A DNA stretch of 64,000 nucleotides from Avimuribaculum sp964395975 (GCA_964395975.1 CAYNBZ010000001.1:1-64000); one strand, 5' to 3'. Shown: positions 53,726 to 62,550, numbered from the stretch's first letter. Numbers and translations: made by a program. Notes: generated by a model not told the origin, from the letters alone.

Positions 53726-56017
53726 TTAGAATTGTCCCATGATGTGCTTGTGGCAAAGTTCCAGCAGTGAATTACGATTTACCGGCTTTATAAGATAATC
53801 GGTGGCTCCTGCCGTTATTGCATCTTCAATCTCTGATTTTGAACCTGATGGCAGGACTGCTACAATTGGAGTCATTGCCGAGAATGAGTGGATTCTCTGA
53901 ATGGCTTTCAATCCGTTGTCCGATGAAATATTCACACCGGCTAACACCATGTCTATATTTTTGTTCCGGCAGGCAGTAATGGCTTCATCGGCAGTTCGGA
54001 CATGGATGAGCTGTAATTTGCTGCCAAGTCGTTCTAATAGCACTTTGAGGTATAAGAATGAAGTGCTTTCGGCTTCTACAATCAGTACAGTAGGGTAGTT
54101 GGGATTGGCTATTACTGCTCCAGAAACCGGTGAGTTGTCGGTAATTTTCAGAGGTAGCCTTAATGTGAAAGTAGACCCAACACCTTGTTCCGATTTGAAT
54201 GTGAGCGAGCCTTGCAGGAGTTGGGCGTTGCGTTGGGCGATTGTAAGCCCAAGTCCCATTTTTTCGTGCAGGTTCATTATGTCGTTTTGCCGGTTGTCGA
54301 AAATCTGTGTTAGCAGCATTTGTCGCCGTTTAGGAATTCCTATGCCGGTATCGTTGACCGATATGAGTATATTGTGCTTATCATCGGCAATGCGGTAGCC
54401 AAAGGTTATTTTCCCTTGTGCCGTGTATTTTAGAGAGTTGTCGAGCAAGTGGTAAATAATTTTGGAAATGCGTTCACGGTCGCTGATGATATGGCTTTCC
54501 TCATCTTTTAGTGGTAAAACGAGGTTGATGTTTACGGCGCGTTCACTTACGATAATTTTGAAATCATCGTATATGACCTTGAGCAAGTCGTTTATACACA
54601 CATCGCCTATATTCAGCTGTGCGCCTTTTGAGTATGAGTTTGAGAAATCGGCAATATCATCGATGGCTTGCTTGATTTTTAATGCCGAGTGGCTGATTAT
54701 TTTCCCATATCCTATGATTTCTTGTTGTTTCAACCCGGGGGTTGATATAATCTCGGTAAAATCGTCGATAGTGTTGAGAGGAGCTTTCAGTTCACGGGCA
54801 AGATTCTCTATGAAAGCCCCGCGATAAGCATTTAAGCGGTCGGTTTCTTCTTTTGAGCGTATGAGTTCTTCGTTGAGGGCGTTTACTGTTTGGTTGGTGA
54901 TTTTCAAGTACCGTTTTAGCTTCCGGTTACGGATGGTTGAAATTATGATAAATATTATCACTATTATTGTCGCCACAATTGTTGCAAACGTATATGGCCA
55001 AAAGTCGCTTCTTGATGAGAATATGCTTGGCGGCTCGTTAATGATGCGGCTTTTATCGGGCAATGCCGACGGGTCAATGCCGAATCGCATCAATTGATTG
55101 TAGTCGAATATGTATTGCAACCGGCTTTGGTCATTGATGTGTATTGACTTAATACTGTCCCCTGTTAGTAATTGTGCTACCATCAGGCCTGCAGCTTGCC
55201 CTTGCTCACGCTGTGACACCATCTGTCCACCAAATACCCCATCTCCTAGGCCGTGGGACCATAGGTGGAATAGGGGCGATTGAAGGTTGGATGTGATTAG
55301 ATTCAAGCTTTCGTAAAACCTTTTTGTATTGCCGTCGCAATCGGTGTATGCTGAAAGCAACAATACTGGCACATTGGCCGGTATTATGCGTAATGTGTCG
55401 GCTAATTGGGCGAATGTTATTCTACTTAAGTCAATTATTTCGTGTTCACTCCACATCAAAGTTGCCACAGAAGCAAAAGTCCTTGAATCGGTACGACCCG
55501 TAAGGGATCCATCGGAGATCGCTATTGCGCGTGGAGAGTCGGGGAATAATTCACTCATGAGCCGTATTGTACCTCTCAGTCCAAGTGATTCTATCACACC
55601 GGTCATCCTTGGGTTGTCTTCTTGATCAAGTGCGGCGCGTTCGTTATTGACCCCAAGGAAAACTATAGGTATATCGGCAAATAAACTGTCTTGTTCGTTG
55701 AGAGCGAATGTGAAAGCGTTGTCATCGGCTACTACAACCACATCATACTGAGGCAACAATGAAAGTTTGTAATTAAGGCGTTGCTTGAACGATACTATGT
55801 TGTCGTGTTGAGGAAACCGCTTGCAATCCATCTCTTCAATGTCGATGGTTATTGTATCGCTGTTGAGTACGGAGTGCAGACCGTCGATTTGTAACTCTAC
55901 TGTGGGAAAAGAGGTGTCGTATGATGTTATGAATAAAATGTATCTTTGCCTTGAAACCATTTGCAAGTTGCATATTACAAGCAAGATAGCGGTTAAAATG
56001 TATTTCAGTATCGGCAT
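53726..56017 (-). CDS. Hybrid histidine-kinase-like protein with both phosphoacceptors replaced
   Basis: The 763-residue protein has a signal anchor and a periplasmic domain (about residues 25-310) like ABC-type substrate-binding proteins (RYILFITSYDTSF, DIPIVFLGVNNERAA). A transmembrane helix lies at about 335-360, followed by a short coiled coil, a HisKA-like helix pair, an ATPase domain and a receiver domain (about 650-763). In the H-box the sequence is ENLARELKAPLN: Arg408 stands where His is expected. ATP-binding motifs look intact (LLDNSLKYT, NDTGIGIP, GLGLTIA). In the receiver, VLAGVNIS has Gly694 in place of the phosphoacceptor Asp, and VEAE replaces the acidic pair, though the Lys of DYLIKP is kept. 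No partner regulator is adjacent. Confidence 0.88.
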   Translation of the reverse strand: MPILKYILTAILLVICNLQMVSRQRYILFITSYDTSFPTVELQIDGLHSVLNSDTITIDIEEMDCKRFPQHDNIVSFKQRLNYKLSLLPQYDVVVVADDNAFTFALNEQDSLFADIPIVFLGVNNERAALDQEDNPRMTGVIESLGLRGTIRLMSELFPDSPRAIAISDGSLTGRTDSRTFASVATLMWSEHEIIDLSRITFAQLADTLRIIPANVPVLLLSAYTDCDGNTKRFYESLNLITSNLQSPLFHLWSHGLGDGVFGGQMVSQREQGQAAGLMVAQLLTGDSIKSIHINDQSRLQYIFDYNQLMRFGIDPSALPDKSRIINEPPSIFSSRSDFWPYTFATIVATIIVIIFIIISTIRNRKLKRYLKITNQTVNALNEELIRSKEETDRLNAYRGAFIENLARELKAPLNTIDDFTEIISTPGLKQQEIIGYGKIISHSALKIKQAIDDIADFSNSYSKGAQLNIGDVCINDLLKVIYDDFKIIVSERAVNINLVLPLKDEESHIISDRERISKIIYHLLDNSLKYTAQGKITFGYRIADDKHNILISVNDTGIGIPKRRQMLLTQIFDNRQNDIMNLHEKMGLGLTIAQRNAQLLQGSLTFKSEQGVGSTFTLRLPLKITDNSPVSGAVIANPNYPTVLIVEAESTSFLYLKVLLERLGSKLQLIHVRTADEAITACRNKNIDMVLAGVNISSDNGLKAIQRIHSFSAMTPIVAVLPSGSKSEIEDAITAGATDYLIKPVNRNSLLELCHKHIMGQF

Positions 56018-56124
56018 ATCAAACGTAAAAATGGGTTAGTTTTGTAGTTCCAAATCACGGATGTTGCATCCTTTTGTATGCTTCGATACAAAAATATAAA
56101 ACAAGCCAAGTAAATGCAAATTTT

Positions 56125-57162
56125 TTACAACGTCACTTCTCCACAAAGTGAGTAGCTTAGGTATTTCTTTACATTCTCGGGAGGTAGTCCCATACCGAAC
56201 AGATACATCATTTTGGTGATTGCCGCTTCGCTGGTGATGTCGTGGCCGCTTATTACGCCAGCTCGTGTCAGTTTGTTGCCCGTGTCGTAAAGTGTGGTGT
56301 GTACACCGCCATTTACGCACTGTGTAACATTCAGTATTACGATACCACGTTCCACGGCTTCGTGGATGGCATTGATGAACCAAGTATCTTCCGGTCCATT
56401 GCCGGCACCGAATGTTTTCAGCACTATTCCTTTTATTTCTGGGGTGTTGAGCAGGTGTCTTAGTGTGCTTTCTTTCATGCCGGGGTTTAGGTCTATGAAC
56501 ATCACATTTGGATCCATGTTGTATCTGACTTTGAGCGGACGGCGGGATGGCACTCGGTATAGCACTTCTTCATTGAAATTTATTCCAAGTCCTATTTTTG
56601 CCAATGCAGGGTAATTGTTGCTTTTGAATGCGTTGAAGTTGTCGGCACTCATCTTTGTGCTTCGGTTGCCGCGCCACAAATAATTTTCGAACAGTATGGC
56701 CACTTCTCTTACCATCGGTTCTCCGTCCTTATCGCGTGCTGCTGCCACTTGCAGAGCTGTGATTAGATTTTCCTCTCCATCGGTGCGAACTTCACCTATC
56801 GGAAGTTGTGAGCCGGTGATTATGACCGGCTTATGCAGGTTTTCGAGCATAAAACTGAGTGCTGAGGCCGTGAAAGCCATGGTGTCGGTTCCATGCAACA
56901 CAACAAATCCATCGACTGCATCATAGTTGTCTTCTATTGCTGCGGCGATGTCGCTCCAATGCAAAGGCGACATATTGGCACTGTCGATGGGGGGATTAAA
57001 TTGTATATTGGCTATGTCATAATCGAGTTTCTTAATTTTTGGCACATTATCGATGAGATGTGTAAAATCGAAAGGCTGTAAAGCCTTTGTCAAAGGGTTT
57101 TCAATCATTCCGATGGTGCCACCCGTATAGATTATCAGTATCTTAGGCCGTTTCCCCTCCAT
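56125..57162 (-). CDS. ansA: Type I (cytoplasmic) L-asparaginase
   Basis: The 345-residue protein has the asparaginase signatures KILIIYTGGTIGM (first catalytic Thr) and VLHGTDTMAFTASALSFM (second Thr with Asp and downstream Lys). No signal peptide is present, so this is the low-affinity cytosolic type. It hydrolyses asparagine to aspartate and ammonia. A frame opens 21 codons upstream, but MEGKRPKILIIY is the natural start, and a TATTTTTG box lies 21 bases before it. Confidence 0.93.
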   Translation of the reverse strand: MEGKRPKILIIYTGGTIGMIENPLTKALQPFDFTHLIDNVPKIKKLDYDIANIQFNPPIDSANMSPLHWSDIAAAIEDNYDAVDGFVVLHGTDTMAFTASALSFMLENLHKPVIITGSQLPIGEVRTDGEENLITALQVAAARDKDGEPMVREVAILFENYLWRGNRSTKMSADNFNAFKSNNYPALAKIGLGINFNEEVLYRVPSRRPLKVRYNMDPNVMFIDLNPGMKESTLRHLLNTPEIKGIVLKTFGAGNGPEDTWFINAIHEAVERGIVILNVTQCVNGGVHTTLYDTGNKLTRAGVISGHDITSEAAITKMMYLFGMGLPPENVKKYLSYSLCGEVTL

Positions 57163-57182
57163 ATCGATTTTGAATTTTTGTG

Positions 57183-57190
57183 CAAAAATA
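57183..57190 (-). promoter_or_regulatory. -7 box for the asparaginase gene
   Basis: TATTTTTG on the minus strand matches TAnnTTTG, with a predicted leader of about 14 bases. The -33 region falls inside the palindrome at 57196-57227, and no TTTG is seen there. Confidence 0.45.
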
Positions 57191-57195
57191 GGTAT

Positions 57196-57227
57196 AATTG
57201 TCGCATATTTGAAATTATGCGACAATT
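57196..57227. repeat. 12 bp perfect palindrome between oxidase and asparaginase genes
   Basis: AATTGTCGCATA (57196-57207) and TATGCGACAATT (57216-57227) are exact inverted copies around an 8-base centre. The right arm begins at the last base of the oxidase stop codon. It may be a terminator hairpin for the oxidase or an operator covering the -33 region of the asparaginase promoter. Confidence 0.7.
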
Positions 57228-58252
57228 TATAACTTGCTCACTACGCAGTCGCGAGTAATTTCGGCAATGCTTGTCACACCACACATTTCCATTGTGTCTT
57301 GCAGTTCATCGGCGATTTTCTGTATGTAGCATTTCACACCCTCTTCGGCTCCGCCAAATGCCGCCACCACCATAGGGCGACATATCAGTACGCCATCTGC
57401 ACCGAGAGCCAAAGCTTTGAACACATCGACACCTGAGCGTATTCCACCATCAACAAGCACTTTGCACCGACCATTTATCGCACTGGCTATATCTTCAAGT
57501 ACTTCGGCAGTGGACTGGCATTGGTCGAGAACACGTCCTCCGTGATTTGATACCACGATGGCTGTTGCGCCGGCTTCAATGGCTTTTTCTGCTCCGCGCA
57601 CTGTCATTATGCCTTTTACGATGAAAGGCCGTCCTGCTATTTGGATGATTTTTCTCAGTTCGTTCACGTTTTTGTTGCCTGCCGGCGGGTTGCTGTTGCG
57701 CAAGAATGGCAATCCTGCTGCATCGATGTCCATTGCTATGGCCATAGCGTTGCAGTCGATGGCATATTGAATTTTTCTTTTTATGGTTTCGGAATCCCAC
57801 GGTTTGATTGTTGGTATGCCCGTACCACCCATTTTTCCTATCGATTCACAGGCCATGGGGACTACCTGCTCAAGCACACCGTCACCGGTAAATGCGGCGA
57901 TACCTGCTTCTGCACAAGCTTTCACCATGATTTCATTGTATTGTTGGTCGTTGTATTTTTCACCGAAATGGATGTTCACCGCACCTACCGGCGCGGCAAA
58001 AAAAGGATAACGGAATTTTCTCCCAAACATCTCTATGCTCATATCAACGTCACGTTTTGTACAGATAGTATCCATCTTTACCCGCACCTGTCGCCAAGAG
58101 TCATAATTGCGCATAGCAGTGTCGCCTATGCCTTTTGCTCCGGGACCGGGTATCATGTTGCGACAGGCACGTCCGTTACATTCATCACACGCTTTGCACA
58201 GTTTCCCACCGAGTGCAGTGCGAGCATTTTTGATTATTTCATAGTGTGTCAT
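57227..58252 (-). CDS. FMN-dependent alpha-hydroxy-acid oxidase/dehydrogenase with N-terminal Cys cluster
   Basis: The 341-residue protein has the TIM-barrel fold of lactate/glycolate oxidases: AAPVGAVNIHFG, MDIDAAGLPFL, IVKGIMTVRGAEKA, VSNHGGRVLDQ with the catalytic His and Arg, and the FMN phosphate loop DGGIRSGVDVFKALALGADGV. The N-terminus has four cysteines (LCKACDECNGRACRN), unlike classic family members, which may bind a metal or Fe-S cluster (inference). The substrate is unknown; lactate or another 2-hydroxy acid is likely. A terminator hairpin and a TAATTTTG box (58273-58266) lie just upstream. Confidence 0.88.
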   Translation of the reverse strand: MTHYEIIKNARTALGGKLCKACDECNGRACRNMIPGPGAKGIGDTAMRNYDSWRQVRVKMDTICTKRDVDMSIEMFGRKFRYPFFAAPVGAVNIHFGEKYNDQQYNEIMVKACAEAGIAAFTGDGVLEQVVPMACESIGKMGGTGIPTIKPWDSETIKRKIQYAIDCNAMAIAMDIDAAGLPFLRNSNPPAGNKNVNELRKIIQIAGRPFIVKGIMTVRGAEKAIEAGATAIVVSNHGGRVLDQCQSTAEVLEDIASAINGRCKVLVDGGIRSGVDVFKALALGADGVLICRPMVVAAFGGAEEGVKCYIQKIADELQDTMEMCGVTSIAEITRDCVVSKL

Positions 58253-58265
58253 GATATGGTTCTCC

Positions 58266-58316
58266 CAAAATTAAAAGATGTGCATAATGCCCACACAGTG
58301 AGGCAACATGCACATC
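58266..58316 (-). terminator. tyrS terminator overlapping the oxidase -7 box
   Basis: On the minus strand GATGTGCAT (58316-58308) pairs with ATGCACATC (58285-58277) and is followed by TTTTAATTTT. The T tract itself contains TAATTTTG (58273-58266), a TAnnTTTG promoter box that would start the next gene with a leader of about seven bases. Confidence 0.75.
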
Positions 58317-58343
58317 ACGACAACCTGTGGTGTTGCTCTGCTT

Positions 58344-59636
58344 TTATTTTGCTATAATCAGATAGTAGTTTTTCTTTCCTCGTTGAACGAGGATGTATTT
58401 GCCGTTGAGTAATATTGAACTGTCGGCAGTTACGGTCGCATCAGCAATTTTTTCTTTGTTGACCGATATGCCTCCACTTTGAATCAGTTTGCGCATTTCG
58501 CCTTTTGACTGGAATATGGGTGCATGGGTCGTAAATAATTCCACAAGTGGAACGCCGGTAGAAATCACATTGGCAGGGACTTCAAATGTGGGCACGCCTT
58601 CGAATATCGATAATAGCGTATCTTCATCTATACGATGAAGAATGTCACCGGTGTTGTTGGAAAACAGTATCTTAGATGCTTCCAATGCCATTTCGTAGTC
58701 CTGTTGAGAGTGTACCATTATTGTGATTTCGCGGGCAAGACGCTTTTGCAATGGGCGTTGCCCCGGGTCTTGTGCCTGTGATGCTTCCAGTGCTTCGATT
58801 TCCTCTTTTGTTAGGTCTGTGAATATTTTGATATACTTTGCTGCGTCGGCATCGCTAACATTGAGCCAGAACTGGTAGAACTTGTATGGCGATGTGCGTT
58901 TGGGGTCTAGCCAGACATTGCCCGATTCGGTTTTGCCAAATTTGCCACCATCAGCTTTCGTTATGAGCGGACACGTAAGTGCGTATGCCTCACCGCCATT
59001 AATGCGACGTATTAATTCGGTGCCGGTGGTCATGTTGCCCCATTGGTCGGAACCGCCCATTTGCAATTTGCACCCCATAGTTTCGTACAGATGCAGGAAG
59101 TCGTAGCCTTGAAGCAGCTGGTATGAAAATTCGGTAAATGACATGCCGTGCTGGGTGTCGCTGCCAAGACGCTTTTTTACAGAATCTTTGGCCATCATAT
59201 AGTTGACTGTGATGTGCTTTCCTATGTCGCGAATGAAATTTAGGAAGCCATAATCCTTCATCCAATCATAGTTGTTGACAAGGATGGCATGGTTGAGAGC
59301 ATCGCTGTCAAAATCGAGGAACTTGGCGAGTTGTCGTTTAATGCACTCTTGATTGTGGCGTAAAGTGGTCTCATCGATAAGTACACGTTCCTGTGACTTC
59401 ATCGATGGGTCACCTATCATACCCGTTGCCCCACCCACGAGGGCGATAGGCCGGTGTCCTGCACGTTGCAGGTGCTTGAGCATCATTACCCCCACCAAGT
59501 GACCGATATGCAATGAGTCGGCAGTAGGGTCTATACCCAAGTATGCCGTAGTCATTTCTTTGTTGAGTTGTTCTTCAGTACCCGGCATCATGTTGTTAAT
59601 CATGCCGCGCCATTTCAATTCTTCAATAAAATTCAT
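58344..59636 (-). CDS. tyrS: Tyrosyl-tRNA synthetase
   Basis: The 430-residue protein is of the TyrS class I type, with YLGIDPTADSLHIGHLVG (the HIGH motif), GGATGMIGDPS, GSDQWGNMTTG and KFGKTESGN in place of KMSKS. A C-terminal S4 RNA-binding domain follows (FQSKGEMRKLIQSGGISVNKE). It charges tRNA-Tyr. Its promoter matches consensus. Confidence 0.98.
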   Translation of the reverse strand: MNFIEELKWRGMINNMMPGTEEQLNKEMTTAYLGIDPTADSLHIGHLVGVMMLKHLQRAGHRPIALVGGATGMIGDPSMKSQERVLIDETTLRHNQECIKRQLAKFLDFDSDALNHAILVNNYDWMKDYGFLNFIRDIGKHITVNYMMAKDSVKKRLGSDTQHGMSFTEFSYQLLQGYDFLHLYETMGCKLQMGGSDQWGNMTTGTELIRRINGGEAYALTCPLITKADGGKFGKTESGNVWLDPKRTSPYKFYQFWLNVSDADAAKYIKIFTDLTKEEIEALEASQAQDPGQRPLQKRLAREITIMVHSQQDYEMALEASKILFSNNTGDILHRIDEDTLLSIFEGVPTFEVPANVISTGVPLVELFTTHAPIFQSKGEMRKLIQSGGISVNKEKIADATVTADSSILLNGKYILVQRGKKNYYLIIAK

Positions 59637-59667
59637 CGAATGGGTCTGTTTAATTCATTTTATACAG

Positions 59668-59699
59668 CAAAGATAATGCAAGTTGAGGGCATAAGCAAA
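59668..59699 (-). promoter_or_regulatory. Promoter for tyrS
   Basis: TTTG (59699-59696), 20 bases, then TATCTTTG (59675-59668) on the minus strand is a full consensus match, with a leader of about 25 bases. The predicted leader is too short for a T-box riboswitch. The stretch 59700-59867 to its right holds nothing I recognise. Confidence 0.8.
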
Positions 59700-59867
59700 T
59701 CATAACAGCATGATTCAGGATGGCATTGGTTTTTTGAAAATTATGAGGTGTCATGAGTGAAGAGTTTTCCCCGGAAATTAGCACCGATTGCTTGCTTTTA
59801 TGATGGCATGGCGAAGTCGAGCCTGTGATTTAAAAATTTATTATCCGATGGATATAAAATTTATTTG

Positions 59868-59875
59868 TACTTTTG
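59868..59875 (+). promoter_or_regulatory. -7 box for pepT-ruvB
   Basis: TACTTTTG matches TAnnTTTG. No -33 element at the usual distance is visible. The predicted leader is about 80 bases. Confidence 0.45.
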
Positions 59876-59962
59876 TATGAAATAACCTTTACGGCTATTG
59901 TGTTTCAAAATTAAGGTGTGGCTAATCTTTGCCATTCAAATAAAAACTTGATGACTTAACCA

Positions 59963-61198
59963 ATGATGACTGTTGTAGAACGTTTTTTGCAGTATGTGAA
60001 GTTCGATACACAAAGCGACGAACTCACCAACCTCACTCCATCTACCCCGGGGCAGATGATATTTGCCCAATACTTGGAAAAAGAATTGAAACAACTTGGG
60101 CTGTCAGATATCTCGCTAGATGATAACGGTTACCTGATGGCTACATTGCCGTCTAACTGTGGCAATCAGGTCCCTACTGTTGGATTTATAGCACACCTTG
60201 ACACTTCGCCCGATATGTCGGGACACCATGTGTCGCCTCGTATCGTAGAAAAATATGATGGTGACGACATAGTGCTTAATGCAGAGAAAAATATTGTGCT
60301 GTCACCGACACAATTTCCTGAACTTGAAGATTATAAAGGACAAGATTTGATAGTAACCGACGGAAATACTTTGCTTGGTGCTGATGACAAGGCCGGTATC
60401 GCTGAAATTATTTCAGCGGTGGATTATCTGAAATCGCATCCCGAAATCAAGCATGGTGATATACGTATTGCATTCAATCCAGATGAGGAGATAGGGCAAG
60501 GTGCGCATAAATTTGATGTGCAACGATTTGGTGCCGACTGGGCATATACGATGGATGGCGGTGCCATAGGTGAATTGGAATATGAAAACTTCAATGCTGC
60601 AGTGGCAAAAGTCACGTTCAAGGGGCGCAATGTACATCCCGGGTATGCCAAGCACAAAATGATAAACTCTATACGTATTGCAAACCAGTTTGCCATGATG
60701 TTGCCTCGCTGGGAAACGCCCGAGCATACCGAGGGATATGAAGGATTCTATCACTTGGTGGGGATAGAAGGTAATGTAGAGCAATCGGTGTTGACGTATA
60801 TAATCAGGGATCACGATCGCGACCGCTTTGAACGCCGTAAAAAAGAACTTGAACATATCACTCGCAAGATAAATAATGAATTTCCCGGTTGTGCCTCTAT
60901 CGACATAAAAGACCAGTATTATAACATGCTTGAAAAAATCAAGCCTGTGATGCATATTATCGATATTGCAAAAATTGCAATGGAACGTGCAGGAGTGAAA
61001 CCTGTGGTGCAACCGATACGTGGTGGAACTGATGGAGCGCAATTGTCGTTTAAGGGGTTGCCATGTCCTAATATTTTTGCCGGTGGGTTGAATTTCCACG
61101 GGCGTTATGAGTTCGTGCCTATACAATCGATGGAAAAGGCTGCCGCCACTATCGTGGAAATATGCAAGATAGTCGCTGAGGAGCCGGAAAAGGAGTGA
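59963..61198 (+). CDS. pepT: Peptidase T (aminotripeptidase)
   Basis: The 411-residue M20 metallopeptidase has the zinc-site motifs FIAHLDTSPD, LGADDKAGIAEI, NPDEEIGQGAHKFD, DGGAIGELEYENFNAA and IRGGTDGAQLSFKGLPCPN. It removes the N-terminal residue from tripeptides in the cytosol. Two consecutive ATG codons (59963, 59966) are both possible starts. ruvB begins nine bases after the stop, so the two form an operon. Confidence 0.95.
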   Translation: MMTVVERFLQYVKFDTQSDELTNLTPSTPGQMIFAQYLEKELKQLGLSDISLDDNGYLMATLPSNCGNQVPTVGFIAHLDTSPDMSGHHVSPRIVEKYDGDDIVLNAEKNIVLSPTQFPELEDYKGQDLIVTDGNTLLGADDKAGIAEIISAVDYLKSHPEIKHGDIRIAFNPDEEIGQGAHKFDVQRFGADWAYTMDGGAIGELEYENFNAAVAKVTFKGRNVHPGYAKHKMINSIRIANQFAMMLPRWETPEHTEGYEGFYHLVGIEGNVEQSVLTYIIRDHDRDRFERRKKELEHITRKINNEFPGCASIDIKDQYYNMLEKIKPVMHIIDIAKIAMERAGVKPVVQPIRGGTDGAQLSFKGLPCPNIFAGGLNFHGRYEFVPIQSMEKAAATIVEICKIVAEEPEKE

Positions 61199-61207
61199 AA
61201 CATATAT

Positions 61208-62233
61208 ATGCCTGGCTCATTTGACATAAGACGTGAACGCATTGAGAGCGACAAAGACTTTGAGCGAGCTTTGCGCCCTATGGTATTCGACGACTTCAAC
61301 GGGCAGGACAAGGTAATTGAAAACTTGCGCGTATTCGTGGCGGCGGCAAAGTTACGGGGTGAAGCTCTTGACCATATTCTGCTGCACGGGCCTCCGGGAC
61401 TTGGAAAGACTACATTGTCGAATATCATCGCTAACGAGCTTGGTGTGGGATTCAAGGTTACTTCGGGTCCAGTGCTCGACAAACCGGGAGACTTGGCCGG
61501 CATCCTGACATCGCTTGAAGAAAACGATGTGCTGTTTATCGATGAGATACATCGTTTAAGCCCCATAGTAGAGGAATATCTTTACTCTGCTATGGAAGAT
61601 TACCGCATTGATATAATGATAGACAAGGGGCCGGGAGCTAGATCGGTGCAATTAACACTTTCGCCGTTTACACTTATAGGCGCAACTACTCGCAGTGGAT
61701 TGTTGACTGCACCACTCAGAGCGAGATTTGGTATTAATTGTCATTTGGAATATTACGACCACTCGGTATTACAGGGTATTGTCGAACGGTCGGCAAAATT
61801 GCTCGGTATGCCAATCACCAATGATGCTGCGCGAGAGATTGCATTGCGCAGCCGTGGAACACCGCGCATAGCCAATGCGTTGTTGCGGAGGGTGCGGGAT
61901 TTTGCGCAAGTAAAGGGTGACGGGTCTATCGATAGCAAGATTGCACGTTTTTCCCTTGAAGCCCTAAATATCGACCAATACGGGCTCGATGAAATCGATA
62001 ACAAGATATTGACTACCATAATCGACAAGTTTAAGGGTGGGCCTGTGGGGCTGACCACTATTGCTACAGCTCTTGGCGAAGATCCGGGTACAATCGAAGA
62101 AGTGTATGAGCCTTTTTTGATAAAAGAAGGGTTTGTAAAACGCACTCCGCGTGGGCGTGAAGTGACTGACCTTGCTTATAATCATCTTGGTCGCAGTCGT
62201 CTTGCTGCCCAATCATCCCTTTTCGGACAATAG
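61208..62233 (+). CDS. ruvB: Holliday junction DNA helicase RuvB
   Basis: The 341-residue AAA+ motor has a Walker A HGPPGLGKTTLS, Walker B LFIDEIHRLSP, sensor motif GATTRSGLLTAPLRARFG, arginine GTPRIANALLRRVRDFAQ and a C-terminal winged helix. It drives branch migration with RuvA at Holliday junctions. It is co-directional with pepT. A hairpin follows the gene. Confidence 0.98.
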   Translation: MPGSFDIRRERIESDKDFERALRPMVFDDFNGQDKVIENLRVFVAAAKLRGEALDHILLHGPPGLGKTTLSNIIANELGVGFKVTSGPVLDKPGDLAGILTSLEENDVLFIDEIHRLSPIVEEYLYSAMEDYRIDIMIDKGPGARSVQLTLSPFTLIGATTRSGLLTAPLRARFGINCHLEYYDHSVLQGIVERSAKLLGMPITNDAAREIALRSRGTPRIANALLRRVRDFAQVKGDGSIDSKIARFSLEALNIDQYGLDEIDNKILTTIIDKFKGGPVGLTTIATALGEDPGTIEEVYEPFLIKEGFVKRTPRGREVTDLAYNHLGRSRLAAQSSLFGQ

Positions 62234-62274
62234 CAGCAGGGGCATTGTTGGTGTGGTTTTGAGCATGAAGGCAT

Positions 62275-62306
62275 TGTGTGGGAAGGTGTTATATGTTTTC
62301 CACACA
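62275..62306 (+). terminator. Hairpin after ruvB
   Basis: TGTGTGGGAA (62275-62284) pairs with TTTCCACACA (62297-62306), including one G-T pair. It has an A/T-rich but not T-only tail, so it is a weak intrinsic terminator at best. Confidence 0.45.
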
Positions 62307-62369
62307 CTATATTATTAGTGTCTGTAATTTTATAATATCAGTAAGGTACTGAACTATATGTGAAAAATA

Positions 62370-62406
62370 AGAAAGCATATCGTATGACAAAACAATATGC
62401 TTTTCT
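62370..62406 (-). terminator. Terminator of tRNA-Gln
   Basis: AGAAAGCATAT (62370-62380) pairs with ATATGCTTTTCT (62395-62406), with one bulge. On the minus strand it is followed by TTATTTTTC. It lies six bases beyond the tRNA 3' end. Confidence 0.75.
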
Positions 62407-62411
62407 ATACG

Positions 62412-62482
62412 TTGTCTTACGAGGATTCGAACCTCGACAGGCAGAACCAAAAACTGCAGTGCTACCATTACACCATAAGACA
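62412..62482 (-). tRNA. tRNA-Gln (anticodon UUG)
   Basis: On the minus strand a 71-base cloverleaf forms. The acceptor TGTCTTA pairs with TAAGACA and has the U1-A72 pair typical of tRNA-Gln, with discriminator A. The D-arm GTGT/GCAC, anticodon loop TTTTGGT (anticodon UUG) and T-arm CGAGG-TTCGAAT-CCTCG are regular. The anticodon stem has a T-T mismatch at its loop end (positions 31-39). CCA is not encoded. Confidence 0.96.
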
Positions 62483-62519
62483 ATCCTTTCAACCAAGACT
62501 CTTCGTCCTAATTGCGGTG

Positions 62520-62550
62520 CAAAGTTAAGCCAAATTATGTAATACTGCAA
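62520..62550 (-). promoter_or_regulatory. Promoter for tRNA-Gln
   Basis: TTG (62550-62548), 20 bases, then TAACTTTG (62527-62520) on the minus strand is a full match. The leader is about 30 bases. All three tRNA genes in this window use a 20-base spacer. Confidence 0.8.

Noticed and set aside
55960..56027. TACGTTTG box directly before the hybrid kinase start
   Set aside because: It would place the transcript start inside the signal-anchor codons, and its -33 spacing is 23 bases, so it is probably a chance match.
59637..59867. Possible T-box upstream of tyrS
   Set aside because: The consensus tyrS promoter leaves only about 25 bases of leader, too short for a T-box.
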